Assembly (NCBI GenBank): GCA_025267735.1 | Contig: CM046307.1 | Location: forward strand, 50,759,395 to 50,823,394 | DNA length: 64,000 bases | Origin: Mactra quadrangularis | Lineage: Eukaryota; Mollusca; Bivalvia; Venerida; Mactridae | Direction: 5' to 3' | Part shown: positions 63,339-64,000 of the stretch, one piece after another | Numbering within the stretch: position 1 is the first letter of the stretch | How the letters are laid out: every line of letters starts with the position of its first letter | Notes under the pieces: model-generated | Database searches by the model: none | What the model was told of the DNA's origin: nothing | Seen by the model: only the letters and a program-made list of their open reading frames with translations | Position numbers and translations under genes: made by a program

Positions 63339-64000
63339 GTAAGTATAAAAATAATGATGATGATGATGATGTGATGGTGATGATGTTGTTGATGATGATG
63401 ACGATATCTATGATAAAGATATGATGATGATGATGATGATTGTGATGATGATGATGGTGGTGGTAGTGTTGATGATGATAATAATAAAGACTTCATATGT
63501 AAAGGCAACACACACAAGGCCCTATCTACCCTTAAAGCCATTTAAAACAGTTTTAACATAAAATATACAACAAGCAGAGTAAAACATTTGACAAATGATT
63601 AAACATATCCACAACAAATAGATAACAAAAGAAATAATAATGATTTAGGATGATGCTGCGACCATGGGTGGCTTTGAGTCCTCGGTGGATCCAAGGCAAC
63701 ACCATGGCCAGATACAGGGGAACAAAAACTCGCGATATTAAGCCATTGAGACTACCTGAATCTCAGACAGAGACTGTTTAAATACTTAGTACTGATTTAG
63801 GTCTATCCAGAGACGGTGATTGATCTATGTCACAATATATCTGATATATTGTTAATAAGCTGAAAGGACTCTATGAAGTACCTACATTGGTAGATCTCAC
63901 TATTTGTATGCAAACATAATTTCAGTGCCAAGTCTCTTCTAAAAATCAAGTTTCTCTTATAATGAGACGAAATTGATATTGTGCTAAGCTTCTGAATGTC
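63339..64000 (+). other. CHERP: CHERP intron 7 (start)
   Basis: Begins GTAAGT. A GAT-type microsatellite follows within 16 bp, then a short dispersed repeat (63475-63545). The rest shows nothing recognisable. Confidence 0.8.
63354..63480 (+). repeat. Imperfect GAT/GATGGT microsatellite
   Basis: About 127 bp of ATGATG units with TGTGATGGTGATG and GATGGTGGTGGTAG interruptions, directly after the exon 7 donor. Confidence 0.9.

Noticed and set aside
63317..63541. Minus-strand frame rich in Ser, His and Ile
   Set aside because: It is the translation of the GAT microsatellite and has no independent support.

Overview
The window is AT-rich eukaryotic DNA: genes split by long repeat-filled introns, GT-AG splice sites, and many SINEs, MITEs and decayed retrotransposons. 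The proteins and repeat types (tRNA-headed SINEs, hAT-, Mutator- and TTAA-type MITEs, LINE tails) fit a lophotrochozoan, most likely a bivalve mollusc. That assignment is inference; species cannot be read from the sequence.

The main gene is the plus-strand orthologue of CHERP, an SR-related nuclear RNA-processing factor with an N-terminal SURP module and a CTD-interaction domain (CID). Seven coding exons were joined by reading frame: 2627-2651, 4266-4436, 39464-39714, 42996-43202, 47402-47539, 55621-55697 and 63264-63338. All junctions keep frame and give 314 codons plus two bases, ending inside the CID. The remaining CID, the RS-rich region and the G-patch must lie downstream. Intron 2 is about 35 kb.

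Head to head with CHERP, with about 0.83 kb between start codons (1799-2626), lies the 5' end of an unrecognised minus-strand gene. It has two short candidate first coding exons (1784-1798 and 1220-1252), both in phase with a common exon (918-1122) that encodes an acidic stretch followed by a basic cluster. Inside CHERP intron 2, on the minus strand (about 28.6-30.85 kb), is a possible small spliced gene or pseudogene with a faint THAP-like exon broken by an in-frame TGA.

The rest is mobile and repetitive DNA. Elements with checkable boundaries are three hAT-type elements with 8-bp target duplications (44941-45906, which keeps a hAT dimerisation-domain remnant; 55780-56195; 58028-58782), two Mutator-like elements with 9-10 bp duplications (21868-22138; 57164-57492), a larger relative with long inverted termini (about 7723-9313) carrying a nested 472-bp element, two TTAA-flanked elements, and a Tc1/mariner-type MITE. 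There are also two truncated LINE tails, four tRNA-derived SINE families, a 20-bp minisatellite, a 47-bp perfect inverted repeat, and a family of small palindromes that share a core but differ in their arms. Several insertions are nested, so their relative order can be read.
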